Assembly: GCF_004402015.1 (NCBI RefSeq)
Contig: NZ_SOPW01000013.1
Coordinates: 26,935-90,934, forward strand
DNA: 64,000 nt
Reading direction: 5' to 3'
Origin: Filobacillus milosensis
Lineage (GTDB): Bacteria > Bacillota > Bacilli > Bacillales > Alkalibacillaceae
Shown one piece after another: positions 9,773-19,554 of this stretch; position 1 is the first letter of the stretch; each line of letters starts with the position of its first letter. The position numbers were made by a program, and so were the translations under genes. Under the pieces are notes generated by a model, which saw only the letters and a list, made by a program, of their open reading frames with translations, ran no database searches and was not told where the DNA came from.

Positions 9773-10699
9773 ATGAAACGTGATGAGTTGGAAGAAATTT
9801 TGGAAGCGAATCGTTACTATATAAGAGGTGGCAAACTGGCAAATTATATACCAGAACTAGCTAATGCAAACCCAAATACCCTAGGAATAACGATTGCCTA
9901 TTCAAACGGTGAAATAATAAGTGTTGGAAATTGTGAAGAAATGTTTACCATACAAAGCATTTCAAAAATAATAAGTTTAATCATGGCACTTCAGGATCAT
10001 GGTCACGAAAAAGTATTTTCAATAGTGGGTATGGAGTCCAGTGGTGAGCCATTTAATTCTGTATCAGAACTAGAAACAAAAGAAAGTCATAAACCACTTA
10101 ATCCATTAATTAATGCTGGGGCGATAGCAGTTGCCTCCATGATAAAAGGTCAAAATGTTAATGAACGATTTTCAAAAGTATGTCAATTTTTATATCGTAT
10201 TACAGGAAATGAGAACGTAACTTTAAATAGGCGTGTATATGAATCTGAAAGAGAGACGGGTGACCGAAACCGTTCTCTTGCGTATTTCATGAAAAGTACA
10301 GGTGTAATCAAATCTGATGTAGAAGAAGCGTTAGATTTATACTTTCGACTCTGTTCAATAAGTGTAACCTGTTCAGATTTGGCGAAAATTGGTCTCTTTT
10401 TAGCTATGGGAGGGATTGGTCAAGGGAGTCAATTAAAGAAAGTCTCTCCTGAAATTGTGCAATTTGTCCTTTCAATTATGTTAACAGCTGGCATGTATAA
10501 TCAATCCGGGGAATGCATGATGAAAATAGGTGTCCCAGCGAAAAGTGGAGTAAGTGGTGGCATTTTAGCGGTAGCCCCGAATCAAATGGGGATCGGCATT
10601 ATTGGTCCGTCTATTAACGATAAAGGTAATAGTATTGCTGGGTTAAAGATCTTGGAGGATATATCAAGGAGATATAAACTACATTTATTTTCCAAATAG
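9773..10699 (+). CDS. glsA: Glutaminase A
   Basis: 308 residues from ATG 9773, chosen for AAAGGAAG 9 nt upstream; this matches the usual glutaminase length. The serine beta-lactamase-like fold of GlsA is supported by the catalytic Ser62-x-x-Lys65 in QSISK, the block NPLINAGAIAVASM, and GVPAKSGVSGGI near the C-terminus. It hydrolyses glutamine to glutamate and ammonia. It lies downstream of the ThDP enzyme, gabD and merA2, separated by an attenuating hairpin. With the glutamate dehydrogenase at 27.4 kb and the two enzymes upstream, it could feed glutamine carbon to succinate. Glutaminase-derived ammonia also supports acid tolerance in some bacteria. Confidence 0.92.
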   Translation: MKRDELEEILEANRYYIRGGKLANYIPELANANPNTLGITIAYSNGEIISVGNCEEMFTIQSISKIISLIMALQDHGHEKVFSIVGMESSGEPFNSVSELETKESHKPLNPLINAGAIAVASMIKGQNVNERFSKVCQFLYRITGNENVTLNRRVYESERETGDRNRSLAYFMKSTGVIKSDVEEALDLYFRLCSISVTCSDLAKIGLFLAMGGIGQGSQLKKVSPEIVQFVLSIMLTAGMYNQSGECMMKIGVPAKSGVSGGILAVAPNQMGIGIIGPSINDKGNSIAGLKILEDISRRYKLHLFSK

Positions 10700-10738
10700 T
10701 CTAGTGGATTTGTATTGCCATTTCGCTCATTTCAATTG

Positions 10739-10787
10739 AACCTTTACAAGGGGGGAGAACCACATGCCCCTATTGTAAAGGTTTTTT
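10739..10787 (+). terminator. Terminator of the glsA unit
   Basis: AACCTTTACAA / TTGTAAAGGTT with an inner GGGG/CCCC pairing, followed by TTTTTT. Confidence 0.88.
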
Positions 10788-11051
10788 GTTACCGAAACAG
10801 ATATCAAGGATTATTTTTATCAATGTCAAAGGTTTCTTAACTCGCACCTATTTGTTGCTTGATATTCAATGCTGTTGAGGGGGCATGGGTCCACCTCTTT
10901 ATGAAAGGATTCCTTCGGAATAAATGGTGGGGATATTGAGCAACAATGGATTTGATGTTGAGGTCCATCAATTTATACGATTAAGGCTACGACGGTTTAA
11001 TAAAAACTTGATTGAAAATAATAAAGAGGAATAAAAAAAGGAGATGATTAA

Positions 11052-11435
11052 ATGTTTCACTACACGGTTGAAACCACTAAAACAATTGAGGGAGCAATTG
11101 CATCACTTGAGGAGAGCTTAATGGAAGAAAAATTTGGGGTGCTTTGGCAATTTGATATAAAAGATAAATTACAAGAGAAAGGCCTTGATTTTGACCAATC
11201 CTATCGTGTTCTAGAAGTATGTAATCCACATGAAGCCCAACGTGTTTTATCACAAAATCAAATGATTGGTTATTTCTTACCTTGTAAAATTGTCGTTTAT
11301 GAGGATGCTGGTCATACAAAAATCGGAATGCCGAAACCAACAGCACTTATTGAAATGGTGAATGATCAATCAATTAAGAATTTTGCAAAGGACATTGAGG
11401 AACGATTAATTGGATGTATTGATAAAGCTGTGTAG
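11052..11435 (+). CDS. DUF302 family protein
   Basis: 127 residues with AAAAAGGAG upstream of the ATG. Seen: the family features YTVETTKTIEGAI at the N-terminus, YRVLEVCNPHEA and GYFLPCKIVVYED in the middle, and a C-terminal helix. DUF302 proteins are small alpha/beta domains, often found near heavy-metal and sulfur-stress genes; the two conserved-position Cys residues seen here could contact metal. The precise role is unknown. The preceding 260 bp contain only fragments of coding sequence, for example an open stretch ending in KNLIENNKEE just before the ribosome site, which suggests a decayed upstream gene. Confidence 0.8.
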   Translation: MFHYTVETTKTIEGAIASLEESLMEEKFGVLWQFDIKDKLQEKGLDFDQSYRVLEVCNPHEAQRVLSQNQMIGYFLPCKIVVYEDAGHTKIGMPKPTALIEMVNDQSIKNFAKDIEERLIGCIDKAV

Positions 11436-11471
11436 TTATTCGCTTAAATCAAGAATAAAGGAGAAAAACTG

Positions 11472-11770
11472 GGTCCGGTACTGTACTGGATTCAGTCTTT
11501 TTAATTTTTTTCTTAATTCTTTTGTTGTTATAATAATCAATATAATGAGCTAGTTCTTGTTTAAAGTGTTTTACACTTTAAAATTCATTGAGATAAAGAA
11601 ATTCTGATTTTATGATTCCAAAGAATTTAATCACTGTATTATCATAACAGTTTCCCTTTCAGGACATATTTTGTATAATATGTCTTGTTTTAATGCCTGG
11701 TGATATTGTTTCATTTGGTAGTGCCATGGATTAATCCAAGCGTTTTTATCATAATGTCTTGTTCCACTAA
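11472..11770 (-). pseudogene. Remnant of IS3-family transposase (orfB C-terminal part)
   Basis: Read on the minus strand in shifting frames, the region gives WHYQMKQYHQALKQ, then GNCYDNTVIKFFGIIKSE, then VKHFKQELAHYIDYYNNK. These are the conserved C-terminal blocks of IS3/IS150-type orfB. An in-frame stop and at least two frameshifts separate them. No complete IS ends were found, so this is an old fragment. Confidence 0.75.
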
Positions 11771-12413
11771 AGGTTTTTATTATCACTCACCTCTTTTTCA
11801 AAAAGGAGACCGAAGTGATGTGGAGAAGTTCCACTTCTTTTGTTAAGATTAAAGCCACTTCATTCGCCCAACGTATTACAGCTTTCTTGGTTCGGTCTAA
11901 TTGCCAAAGAAGGACCTCTTTCGGTTTCTTGTGTCCATTGTATAACTCCAATCCTTCCTCTAATCTTTAATAAATCATTTGCTTTCTTCATCAATTTTAT
12001 AGTTCCTCACAGTGAAGAATATTAAACAAACTATATAATCTGCTTCTGTCATTATATTACTAATTGTTTTACGACATCTATATCAGTTATATCCCCTTTT
12101 TAATGGAGGAATGTGGCTTCATATTGTTTAAAGTAAACAACTTTATTATCATTTGAAGTTGGAGTCAAGACTTACGGATGGCCTCAAAAGAAGGATTATA
12201 GCTTATCGACCTTCCTCTCACAACCGTAGAATCAGTTTTCACGCTTGTTATCCCATTTTCTTTTCTGTGGTGCATTGCCATTTTTTGGGCGCTGTTTGGA
12301 AGGCTAACTCGACAGAATAACTAAAAAAATGGATAGATTAAGGGTTTTTAAGAATTAGTATTTTACAATAGGGGAAAACTTTAACAAATAAATCTAAAAA
12401 GGAGACTCAATTG
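11771..12413. other. Non-coding stretch with gene debris
   Basis: No intact gene is recognisable. At 12202-12324 a 40-codon open stretch reads as a hydrophobic segment (SVFTLVIPFSFLWCIAIFW) with an Arg-rich tail and no start codon, apparently the 3' end of a lost membrane-protein gene. The rest shows no convincing coding sequence. Confidence 0.5.
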
Positions 12414-12902
12414 ATGGTAAAAGTCGTTTTATGGTTTTTTTTTATATTACCCTGGATTTCCTTATTTTTGTTAAATAATTCAGTAATTCGTAGATATATA
12501 CCTGTTGCCTTGTTTGCCACCGTGGTAAATACAATAATGTACCAAATTGCTTGGGCGTATGATAGTTGGAAGTACAACGAAACTCTTTTTTGGTGGGATA
12601 ACGTAGCACAAATTCATGCTGTAAACGGAGTTTTTGGGGTTGGGACTATATGGATATTCTATTTCACATTTCGAAAGTTTTGGATTTATTTGGTTGTTAA
12701 TTTGATTGTAGATTGTATATATTCGTTTGGTTTCAGAGCTTTATGGAAAAAACTTAAAATTACAACTGGTTATGGAAACTTATCGCCACTTGAAGCGATT
12801 TTAATAATGACAATAATGGCTATTATTTTTTACGTTTATCAAATGTGGCAGGAAGGACTTATTGGTCGGGAAAATGAAAATTCAGTTAAACGGGTGACTT
12901 AA
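12414..12902 (+). CDS. CBO0543-like small integral membrane protein
   Basis: About 162 residues with four or five hydrophobic helices and conserved aromatic segments WAYDSWKYNETLFWWDN and YSFGFRALWKKL, resembling the CBO0543 family of Bacillus/Clostridium membrane proteins. The ATG at 12414 is chosen; the TTG directly before it is equally close to AAAAGGAG. Function of the family is unknown. It stands alone between decayed sequence on the left and an IS605-like scrap on the right. Confidence 0.65.
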   Translation: MVKVVLWFFFILPWISLFLLNNSVIRRYIPVALFATVVNTIMYQIAWAYDSWKYNETLFWWDNVAQIHAVNGVFGVGTIWIFYFTFRKFWIYLVVNLIVDCIYSFGFRALWKKLKITTGYGNLSPLEAILIMTIMAIIFYVYQMWQEGLIGRENENSVKRVT

Positions 12903-13101
12903 TAAAAAAGCAATTTTATCTCTTTATTCCGTAGAAGGCCGGGATTTCTACGATGCTCCAATGCTTACACGGTGTAACCGCATGTCTGACGCTACCCACT
13001 CTAGACTTTAAATCTCCCTGTACTATTTTTGTACGAGCTCCAAGTTTATAATTCTATTTTAATTTTTGTTTAAAAAGTTAAAAAGTTAAGTTTAATAACA
13101 T
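12903..13101. other. Possible IS200/IS605 right-end scrap
   Basis: A locally GC-richer block on the minus strand contains a GAGTGGGTAGCGTCAGA-like string and a hairpin TAGAA...TTCTA, which resemble the right-end/omega-RNA part of TnpB-type IS605 elements in Bacilli. No tnpB coding sequence accompanies it. Low confidence, from pattern memory only. Confidence 0.25.
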
Positions 13102-13155
13102 ATGAATAAGGAATCCTTAAAGAGGGAAGGAGAACAATTGTGATTAAGAAAGCAA

Positions 13156-15483
13156 ATGATACAGCATTTCCAAATAAAACAAATTGTCTGTCCCATATTA
13201 GATCCAATGAATATTAGCCGATGTACGGTTTTGTATGAGGAAGGAGACATTATCTTAGTTATGAATCTTTGTTCAAATACTTTAATATTTATAACGAAAA
13301 AGGAACTTTTTAAAGATGTTTCAATCACATTTATTTTTGCTTTATCAATGATTATGTATGAAATTTTCCTCACACGGTTGTTTGCAGTGATATTAGACTA
13401 TAACTATGCTTTTTTAGTCATTTCTCTAGCTACCTTAGGTATTGGTCTAGGTGGCTATTTGGCTTATCAGTTTGAAAGGATTTTCCCTAGAATTTATTCT
13501 AATACGTTATTAATCCAAGTAATAATAATGATTACGATTACGGCATTAATGTTTTTAATTCCCTTTCAAGGACTAGCCTTCTATTCAATGCTGTCATGTA
13601 CATTGTTTTTATTTACCGGTTATGTGTTAGCAAGTTTATTTCGAAAGTGGCGTGGACATATCCACCTTTTCTACTTTGCTGACTTGTTAGGGGCTGGACT
13701 TGGTACGGTCCTTGTAATTTTCTTGATGAATCAGTTATCGCCAATCAAAATGATTTTTACCTTAGCACTTGGGATACTCTTTTGTGGTTTTGTTTTCTCT
13801 TTTCATTCTTTGAATAAAGTTGGAAAACTAGCAATGACCGTTGTGCTCATATTTATATCTTTTAATATTTTCCATCCTTTATTAACGGCTGACCGTTTTC
13901 ATTCTTATCACACTAGTCCATATACCACTTTTTTTGAACAAGAAGGGGACATTGTTTATACCAAATGGGATTCTTTTTCTCGGACAGATGTTTATAATGC
14001 AAAGGATGAGGACTTCTTATACATGACGATCGATGGAGGAGCGGTTTCTCCTATATCACGTTTTAATGGTAATTTGAAAAGCGTAGAGTATTTGAAGTTT
14101 AATACAAGTGATCTTGCTTTTCGAAATATAGATAAAAATGATCGTGTATTAATTATTGGAAGCGGCGGAGGACAAGAGGTGTTAACAGCAGAAATGGCCG
14201 GTTTTTCTCATATAGAAGCGTTGGATATTAATCGAGGTAGCTTTGATGCTGTAAATGCACTTCGTTTTTTTTCTAGTAATATTTTTGACCGTCCAGGCGT
14301 AAAGACCATTGTTGCGGACGGTAGAAATTATGTTCGTGAAACAAATAATACATATGATATGATTTATCTTTCTTTAGTAACGAAGCAATCGGATAGTGGA
14401 CTTGGTTTGTCACTATCTGAAAATTTCATTTATACAGACGAGGCAATTGAAGATTATTTTGCGAAGTTAGAGGATAATGGGCGCTTAGCCTTTCTTCTTC
14501 ACGATGAAATCGAATTAGTGAAAATTTTAAATAGTGCTAAGAAATACTATAAAGAACAAGGAATCAAAGAGAAAAACATAAAAAACCATATGATTGTAGT
14601 AGGTAGTTACCATATTTTTGGACATATTGTAGGTACTTCTAATACAATCGAACGACCACTTATTTTATTAAAAAAAACTCCATTAAGTCAAGAAGAGGCT
14701 GAAGGCTTATTTGCAAATATTACAGAAATATCGCAAATTCCAATCCATGTTCCCTACTACATTAATGGTATTAAAAAATTAGACCAAATTGAACAAGAAA
14801 ACTCCATTCCTATTCGAGCGAATCAAGATAATCAACCTTTTTTTTATCATAAAAAGAATGGAATACCTATTTCCTTATGGGTAATTTTTTTGGTAACAGT
14901 TTTAATTTCCCTTATAGCAAGTATGTTTTATCGAAGAAAATTATCTATTAAAAAAAACATTTACTTTGCAGGAATTGGTATCGGCTTTATGTTACTTGAA
15001 ATAACACTTATTCAGCGACTTACCTTACCGATTGGACATCCTGTATTGTCCTTTGTGTTGGTGATTGGAACCCTGCTCATATTTGGAGGTATAGGAAGCT
15101 ATTTCTCACATAAATGGAAAAATGAGAGGAGACAACGTTATTTGCCATTAATTCTGGTATCTATATTTGCATCCCTAATTTTTCTCTTAATCAATATTTA
15201 TTATCATTCTGACCTCGCACTCGAACCATCAATACGAATTTTGTTTGTAATTGTACTCTTAATGCCATTAGGATTTTTCCTTGGAATGCCCTTCCCATAC
15301 GGGGTGAGTCAATTAAAAGAACAAGAGATTGCTGTTAGCTGGGGAATAAACGGATTAATGACGGTGGTTGGTTCGTTGTTATCAGCAATATTATCACTGT
15401 CCTATGGATTTAATACGACAATCATGGTTGGTATAGGAATATATTTTCTTTTGTTTATTATTCACCCATATTTAAAGGTATAA
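13156..15483 (+). CDS. Membrane protein with central spermidine-synthase-like methyltransferase-fold domain
   Basis: Up to 775 residues. About seven N-terminal membrane helices are followed by a soluble Rossmann domain with the nucleotide motif LIIGSGGGQEVLTAE and ALDINRGSFDA, then about seven C-terminal helices ending in a GxPFPYG-like signature. This architecture is known as spermine/spermidine synthase-like membrane protein; the substrate is unknown. The start is unresolved: none of the in-frame ATGs (13156, 13207, 13261) has a good ribosome site. An excellent AAGGAG at 13128-13133 instead precedes a TTG/GTG in blocked frames. An in-frame TGA at 13141 separates ATG 13102 from this ORF, so the 5' end may be damaged. 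Confidence 0.75.
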   Translation: MIQHFQIKQIVCPILDPMNISRCTVLYEEGDIILVMNLCSNTLIFITKKELFKDVSITFIFALSMIMYEIFLTRLFAVILDYNYAFLVISLATLGIGLGGYLAYQFERIFPRIYSNTLLIQVIIMITITALMFLIPFQGLAFYSMLSCTLFLFTGYVLASLFRKWRGHIHLFYFADLLGAGLGTVLVIFLMNQLSPIKMIFTLALGILFCGFVFSFHSLNKVGKLAMTVVLIFISFNIFHPLLTADRFHSYHTSPYTTFFEQEGDIVYTKWDSFSRTDVYNAKDEDFLYMTIDGGAVSPISRFNGNLKSVEYLKFNTSDLAFRNIDKNDRVLIIGSGGGQEVLTAEMAGFSHIEALDINRGSFDAVNALRFFSSNIFDRPGVKTIVADGRNYVRETNNTYDMIYLSLVTKQSDSGLGLSLSENFIYTDEAIEDYFAKLEDNGRLAFLLHDEIELVKILNSAKKYYKEQGIKEKNIKNHMIVVGSYHIFGHIVGTSNTIERPLILLKKTPLSQEEAEGLFANITEISQIPIHVPYYINGIKKLDQIEQENSIPIRANQDNQPFFYHKKNGIPISLWVIFLVTVLISLIASMFYRRKLSIKKNIYFAGIGIGFMLLEITLIQRLTLPIGHPVLSFVLVIGTLLIFGGIGSYFSHKWKNERRQRYLPLILVSIFASLIFLLINIYYHSDLALEPSIRILFVIVLLMPLGFFLGMPFPYGVSQLKEQEIAVSWGINGLMTVVGSLLSAILSLSYGFNTTIMVGIGIYFLLFIIHPYLKV

Positions 15484-15864
15484 AAATGAAGTCTATTAGG
15501 GTATAAAAGGTAATACCGTTTTACTAGATGATAAATTAAATGTGAACGTGATATACCAAACAAAAGGAATAAGGAAAAGGGAAATTTGCTAACAACTGCA
15601 ATAAACGAAGAAGAGTATAAAAAGGGAAGTATTAATCTAAAGATTAATGTTATTTATGGCGATAAAGGAAGCACTTCCTTTATCGCCATTTTATTTTTTA
15701 CTTTTTTATTAATCAACTTTAAGGTCTCTTTCACTCATTAATGTATAAAGAAGGTGAATAAGGTAAAAATGCTATAAAAGATTGGATTATTTTCTTAATC
15801 TATACTTATTTTTATTAAACACAATTGACTCATAAATTTTAGAGAATAAACGATGTAAGGTAAA
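15484..15864 (+). other. Intergenic debris and strong terminator
   Basis: Two short open stretches in different frames (VLLDDKLNVNVIYQTKG, then EEEYKKGSINLKINV) suggest the remains of a soluble protein gene. A perfect 15-bp stem TGGCGATAAAGGAAG / CTTCCTTTATCGCCA at 15657-15688 followed by a T-rich run is a strong terminator. The last 170 bp are AT-rich and would hold the promoter of the germination operon. Confidence 0.6.
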
Positions 15865-17285
15865 GTGATATTTGTGAAACCGTTAAATTTAACGAATGAA
15901 TTACAAAAATTATCTATGAAAACGAGTAAAGAATCATTGTTGACAGAGTTAAAGAAAGCTTTTAAAGATGTGGCAGATTTTAATGTTATGCAAATTGGAG
16001 AAACATCTGATTATGGAGAGGTATATTTTTGTTTTTTATCTACTCTTGTTAACGCTGAAAGAATTCACTTTTTAATAAATAATCCGAATAAAGGATTTAT
16101 AAATAATGAATTTCATTCCTTTTTAGGGATAGATTTTTCTGTTAAATCAACCCCATCGGAAAATGTTCAAGCAATATTGGAAGGTAAAGCGATTATATGC
16201 TCTACCTTATCAGTAGATGGAATCGCTTTTGATATAGGAGAGTCCAAAAATAGGTCAGTTGACATGCCACAGTCTGAGAATGTGATTCGAGGACCTATGA
16301 ATGCATTTATTGAAGATTATTCTACCAATTTGGCCTTAATTAGACAAAGGATACATTCCGAGGATTTAAAAGTATGGGAGACAAATATCGGGAAAATATC
16401 AAAAGTTAAGGTCGGAATTTTATATTTATCTACAATAGCGAATTCTGATCTTATAAATAAAATCAAAAAAGAACTTGAAAATATTGATATCGATGGGCTA
16501 CAAGACGTAGGACAAATACGAGAATTAATCACAAACAAAAAAGGTTTTAATATGTTTCCGCTATTGTTTCAATCAGAACGTCCAGACCGTGTAGCAGCAT
16601 CATTAATCGATGGACGAGTAATTATTATGATGAATGGCACACCTTTTACTTTAATTGCGCCTACAGCCTTTATTGATTTTTGGCATTCAACTGAAGATTA
16701 TTATTTACCCCCAATAATAGCTACATTTATGCGTTCTCTTCGTTTTATTGCTTTGGTCATAAGTGTTCTCTTACCAGGAATATATATTGCTTTAGCATCG
16801 GTTAATACCGAATCGAACCGTTTAGAGATTGCTTTATCGATAGCAGGAAGTAGGGAGGGGTTCCATATCCTGTATTAATTGAAACGCTTGGTATGTTACT
16901 AATCATGGATTTAGTTGTAGAAGCAGGAGTTCGATTACCAAGAACAATTGGTCCAACGGCGACCATGGTAGGCGGTGTTGTACTTGGGCAAGCCGTTGTT
17001 GAGGCAAATATTGTAAGTAATCTCGTCGTTATTATTACAGCTGCGACTGCCATATCGAATTTTATCGTTGTCGACTATCACATGGGATTGGTACATCGAA
17101 TGATGAAGTACATTGTGGCTTTATTTGCTTCGGTGTTTGGATTATTGGGATTAGTGATTACTTTTACAGTCATGGTTACTTATTTATCTCAATTAGAATC
17201 ATTTGGTACACCGTACTTAAGTCCAATCGGTCCTTATACGAAAGGGGACATTTTAAATGTGATTTTTCGTCCTCCATTAAAATAG
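15865..17285 (+). pseudogene. GerA-family germinant receptor subunit A, frameshifted
   Basis: Two adjacent frames together give one GerA/GerKA-type protein of about 473 residues. The first (15865-16878) has the N-terminal cytosolic domain, IRGPMNAFIED, and the first membrane helices; it runs out after IAGSREG. The second frame supplies VPYPVLIETLGMLLIMDLV and the canonical GVRLPRTIGPTATMVGG block to LNVIFRPPLK. One missing G in the run GGGG at 16857-16860 explains the break: five Gs would restore the frame. Receptor A subunits sit in the spore inner membrane with B and C subunits. The defect would inactivate this receptor unless it is a sequencing error or slippage corrects it. Confidence 0.88.
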
Positions 17286-17338
17286 TTAAAAAAACCTGGT
17301 AAGATCCTTCATTCAAAAAATACGAGGAGAACATAGTA

Positions 17339-18433
17339 ATGAGCAATAAGGAAATAACAATAACTCCTCGGCAATATACTATTATTCAAACTGTGTTTTT
17401 TGGAGGGATGTCTTTCTTTTTATATCCAGAGTTAGTGGCAAATAGTACAAATCAGGCCTACTGGATACCCGTCCTTTTTTGGCTTCTGATTTCTTTGTTT
17501 GGGGCGTTTCTATATAGTAAGATGATGGAACCTTATCCAAGGAAAAATATTGTTGAAATTTCTATTCTGTTAATGGGAAAAAAATTATCATTTTTATTAT
17601 TGTTACCATTATTGGTATTCTGGTTCAACAGTATCTCTTTAATGATCCGTGCACATGCTGAATTAGTAAATATGACAATGCTACCAATGACCCCAATTTG
17701 GGTACTTAGTTGTTTGTTTGTTATTCCTCTATTAGGAGCGATGGGAGGTATTACTTCCGTTGTGAGAACGTTAAGTGTGTATTCATTAATCTGTGTACCA
17801 CTAGTGTTTGGTATAACGATTTTAGGATTTCAAGATATTGACTATTATCTGGGAAAACCATGGTTTAAATCATCTTTCGATTTTCTAACTAGTCCTGACT
17901 TCTATGGTTCCTCTTATATTTGGATTGGTTTCATTTATTGTGGAATGATAGGGAAATATGCAAAAAAAGTTGGTCAACTTTGGAAATCATATTTTTGGGC
18001 CACTTTATGTTTTTTACCGATCGTTATCACAATTGTATTATTCCCTATTCTTACTTTTGGACCTGAGCTTACACGAAGTATCACGTTCCCATATGTTTTG
18101 AAAATGGCATCAGTCAACAACTATTGGTTAATTGTAGAAAGTTTAACGGCTATTTATATTTCTTCTGTGATGATTTATGTGATTGGAACAATCTCACTAA
18201 TTTATTACTGTATCGGTAAGGCTATACATAATTTTTTTCCTCAATGGGGAGAGAAAAAAATACTTTTAATTATTGGAGGGTTAAGTTACATTGTTGCTTT
18301 ATTTATTCCCTCCTGGGATTGGTTACGACAAGGGGTTGTTATAGAATCTCCATTACGATTGTTTGTTGCTTTTTTACTGCCCATGATAATCGTAGGTCAG
18401 TATACCTGGAAAAAGAGAAGGTGTCATAAATGA
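17339..18433 (+). CDS. GerB-family germinant receptor subunit B (APC-like permease)
   Basis: 364 residues with about ten membrane helices. Seen: N-terminal ITPRQYTIIQTVFFGGMSFF, then a Tyr/Trp-rich GYAKK-containing loop and the typical C-terminal helical bundle ending with a basic tail. GerB subunits belong to the amino acid-polyamine-organocation superfamily and bind the germinant. The gene begins 53 nt after the frameshifted A subunit with GAGGAGAAC upstream, and its stop overlaps the C-subunit start by 4 nt (ATGA), so the A-B-C order of a germination operon is complete. It is apparently intact, but without a working A subunit the receptor would probably be non-functional. Confidence 0.9.
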   Translation: MSNKEITITPRQYTIIQTVFFGGMSFFLYPELVANSTNQAYWIPVLFWLLISLFGAFLYSKMMEPYPRKNIVEISILLMGKKLSFLLLLPLLVFWFNSISLMIRAHAELVNMTMLPMTPIWVLSCLFVIPLLGAMGGITSVVRTLSVYSLICVPLVFGITILGFQDIDYYLGKPWFKSSFDFLTSPDFYGSSYIWIGFIYCGMIGKYAKKVGQLWKSYFWATLCFLPIVITIVLFPILTFGPELTRSITFPYVLKMASVNNYWLIVESLTAIYISSVMIYVIGTISLIYYCIGKAIHNFFPQWGEKKILLIIGGLSYIVALFIPSWDWLRQGVVIESPLRLFVAFLLPMIIVGQYTWKKRRCHK

Positions 18434-19548
18434 AAAGAGAACCATTTCGCCCTATCATAAAGAGCATCTTGATTTTTTCATTCCTTCTACTGGTCTCCGG
18501 GTGTTGGGATGTGAAGGACATAGACAATCGAATGATAGCAGTAGTACTAGGACTAAAATCAGCAGAAGATGACAATGTAGAAGTATACATGAAGTTTCCT
18601 AAACCTGAAACGATGACGAAAGGAAGTTCAGGAGGAAGTGACGATAAACCTTTTATTATTGTCCGTGAAACAGCCCCTACTGTGTTTGCTGCAATCAATC
18701 AAATAAAATTAAAACTTCCGAAGAGCCTAGATTTACAATCAATTCAAACAGTAGTGGTGGATGAAGAGCTTTCACAAAAAGGTTTATTACCTTATTTAGA
18801 GTTTATAATCAGGTCAAGAATGGTTCCAGTAGACGCAAACTTTGCCATCGTTAAAGGCGAATTTCCTCCCCTTTTTCATTCCAAAGCACAGACAGGTGAT
18901 TCCGCAGGAATGTTATTTAATAATTTTTTTGATGAATCAGCCGGTGGTTCCCCAATAAAAAGTAACATTCGAATTTGGGAAGTTTATAGAAGTTTTTCTA
19001 ACCCTTTAGAATCTTGCTTAGTCCCGGTTATTCGAGCAGATGAGCAGCAAGATACACCAATTAGTATGGAAGGGAGTGGATATTTCACAGGTGATCGTTT
19101 GGTTGGAATTTTACCTCAAAAAAACCTTTTAAGTTATTCAATCCTCTCACAAAATGTAAGAGGAGAAGAAGTAATGGTTGTTGAAAATGCTGATGTTAGA
19201 ATTCAGAAAAATAAAATAGAATATACTGAAATTGGATTGAATTCCTATGGAAAACCACATGTTCACTTGAAGGTTACGCTTGAATTAAGTTTAATTGATT
19301 CTAATTTCCTAAATAAAATTTCTAAAGATGATTTAGAAAACAAGGTAAGTTCTATCATTGAGAATAAAGCAAAAGAAATAATTGAAGTAACGAAACCAGA
19401 GGGAGCGGACATTTTTCAATTTGGAAACAGATTCCGAGGAAAGATTAGTACCGATCAATATGAACAATGGCCAAAACTTTATAAAGATATGGAAGTTGAA
19501 ATAGAGGTGAAATCACATCTTAGAAAAACAGGCTTATTGAAATATTAA
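18430..19548 (+). CDS. Ger(x)C-family spore germination lipoprotein
   Basis: 372 residues. The N-terminal signal peptide ends in the lipobox LVSGC, followed by WDVKDIDNR, the signature of GerAC/GerKC proteins. Residues 60-370 match the three-domain Ger(x)C fold by layout, with a C-terminal region rich in KxxxDMEVEIEVKS. The protein would be lipid-anchored on the outer face of the spore inner membrane as the C subunit of the receptor. Translation is coupled to the B gene through the ATGA overlap. No terminator was seen before the convergent gene that ends 6 bp downstream. Confidence 0.92.
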   Translation: MKREPFRPIIKSILIFSFLLLVSGCWDVKDIDNRMIAVVLGLKSAEDDNVEVYMKFPKPETMTKGSSGGSDDKPFIIVRETAPTVFAAINQIKLKLPKSLDLQSIQTVVVDEELSQKGLLPYLEFIIRSRMVPVDANFAIVKGEFPPLFHSKAQTGDSAGMLFNNFFDESAGGSPIKSNIRIWEVYRSFSNPLESCLVPVIRADEQQDTPISMEGSGYFTGDRLVGILPQKNLLSYSILSQNVRGEEVMVVENADVRIQKNKIEYTEIGLNSYGKPHVHLKVTLELSLIDSNFLNKISKDDLENKVSSIIENKAKEIIEVTKPEGADIFQFGNRFRGKISTDQYEQWPKLYKDMEVEIEVKSHLRKTGLLKY

Positions 19549-19554
19549 AGTTGA

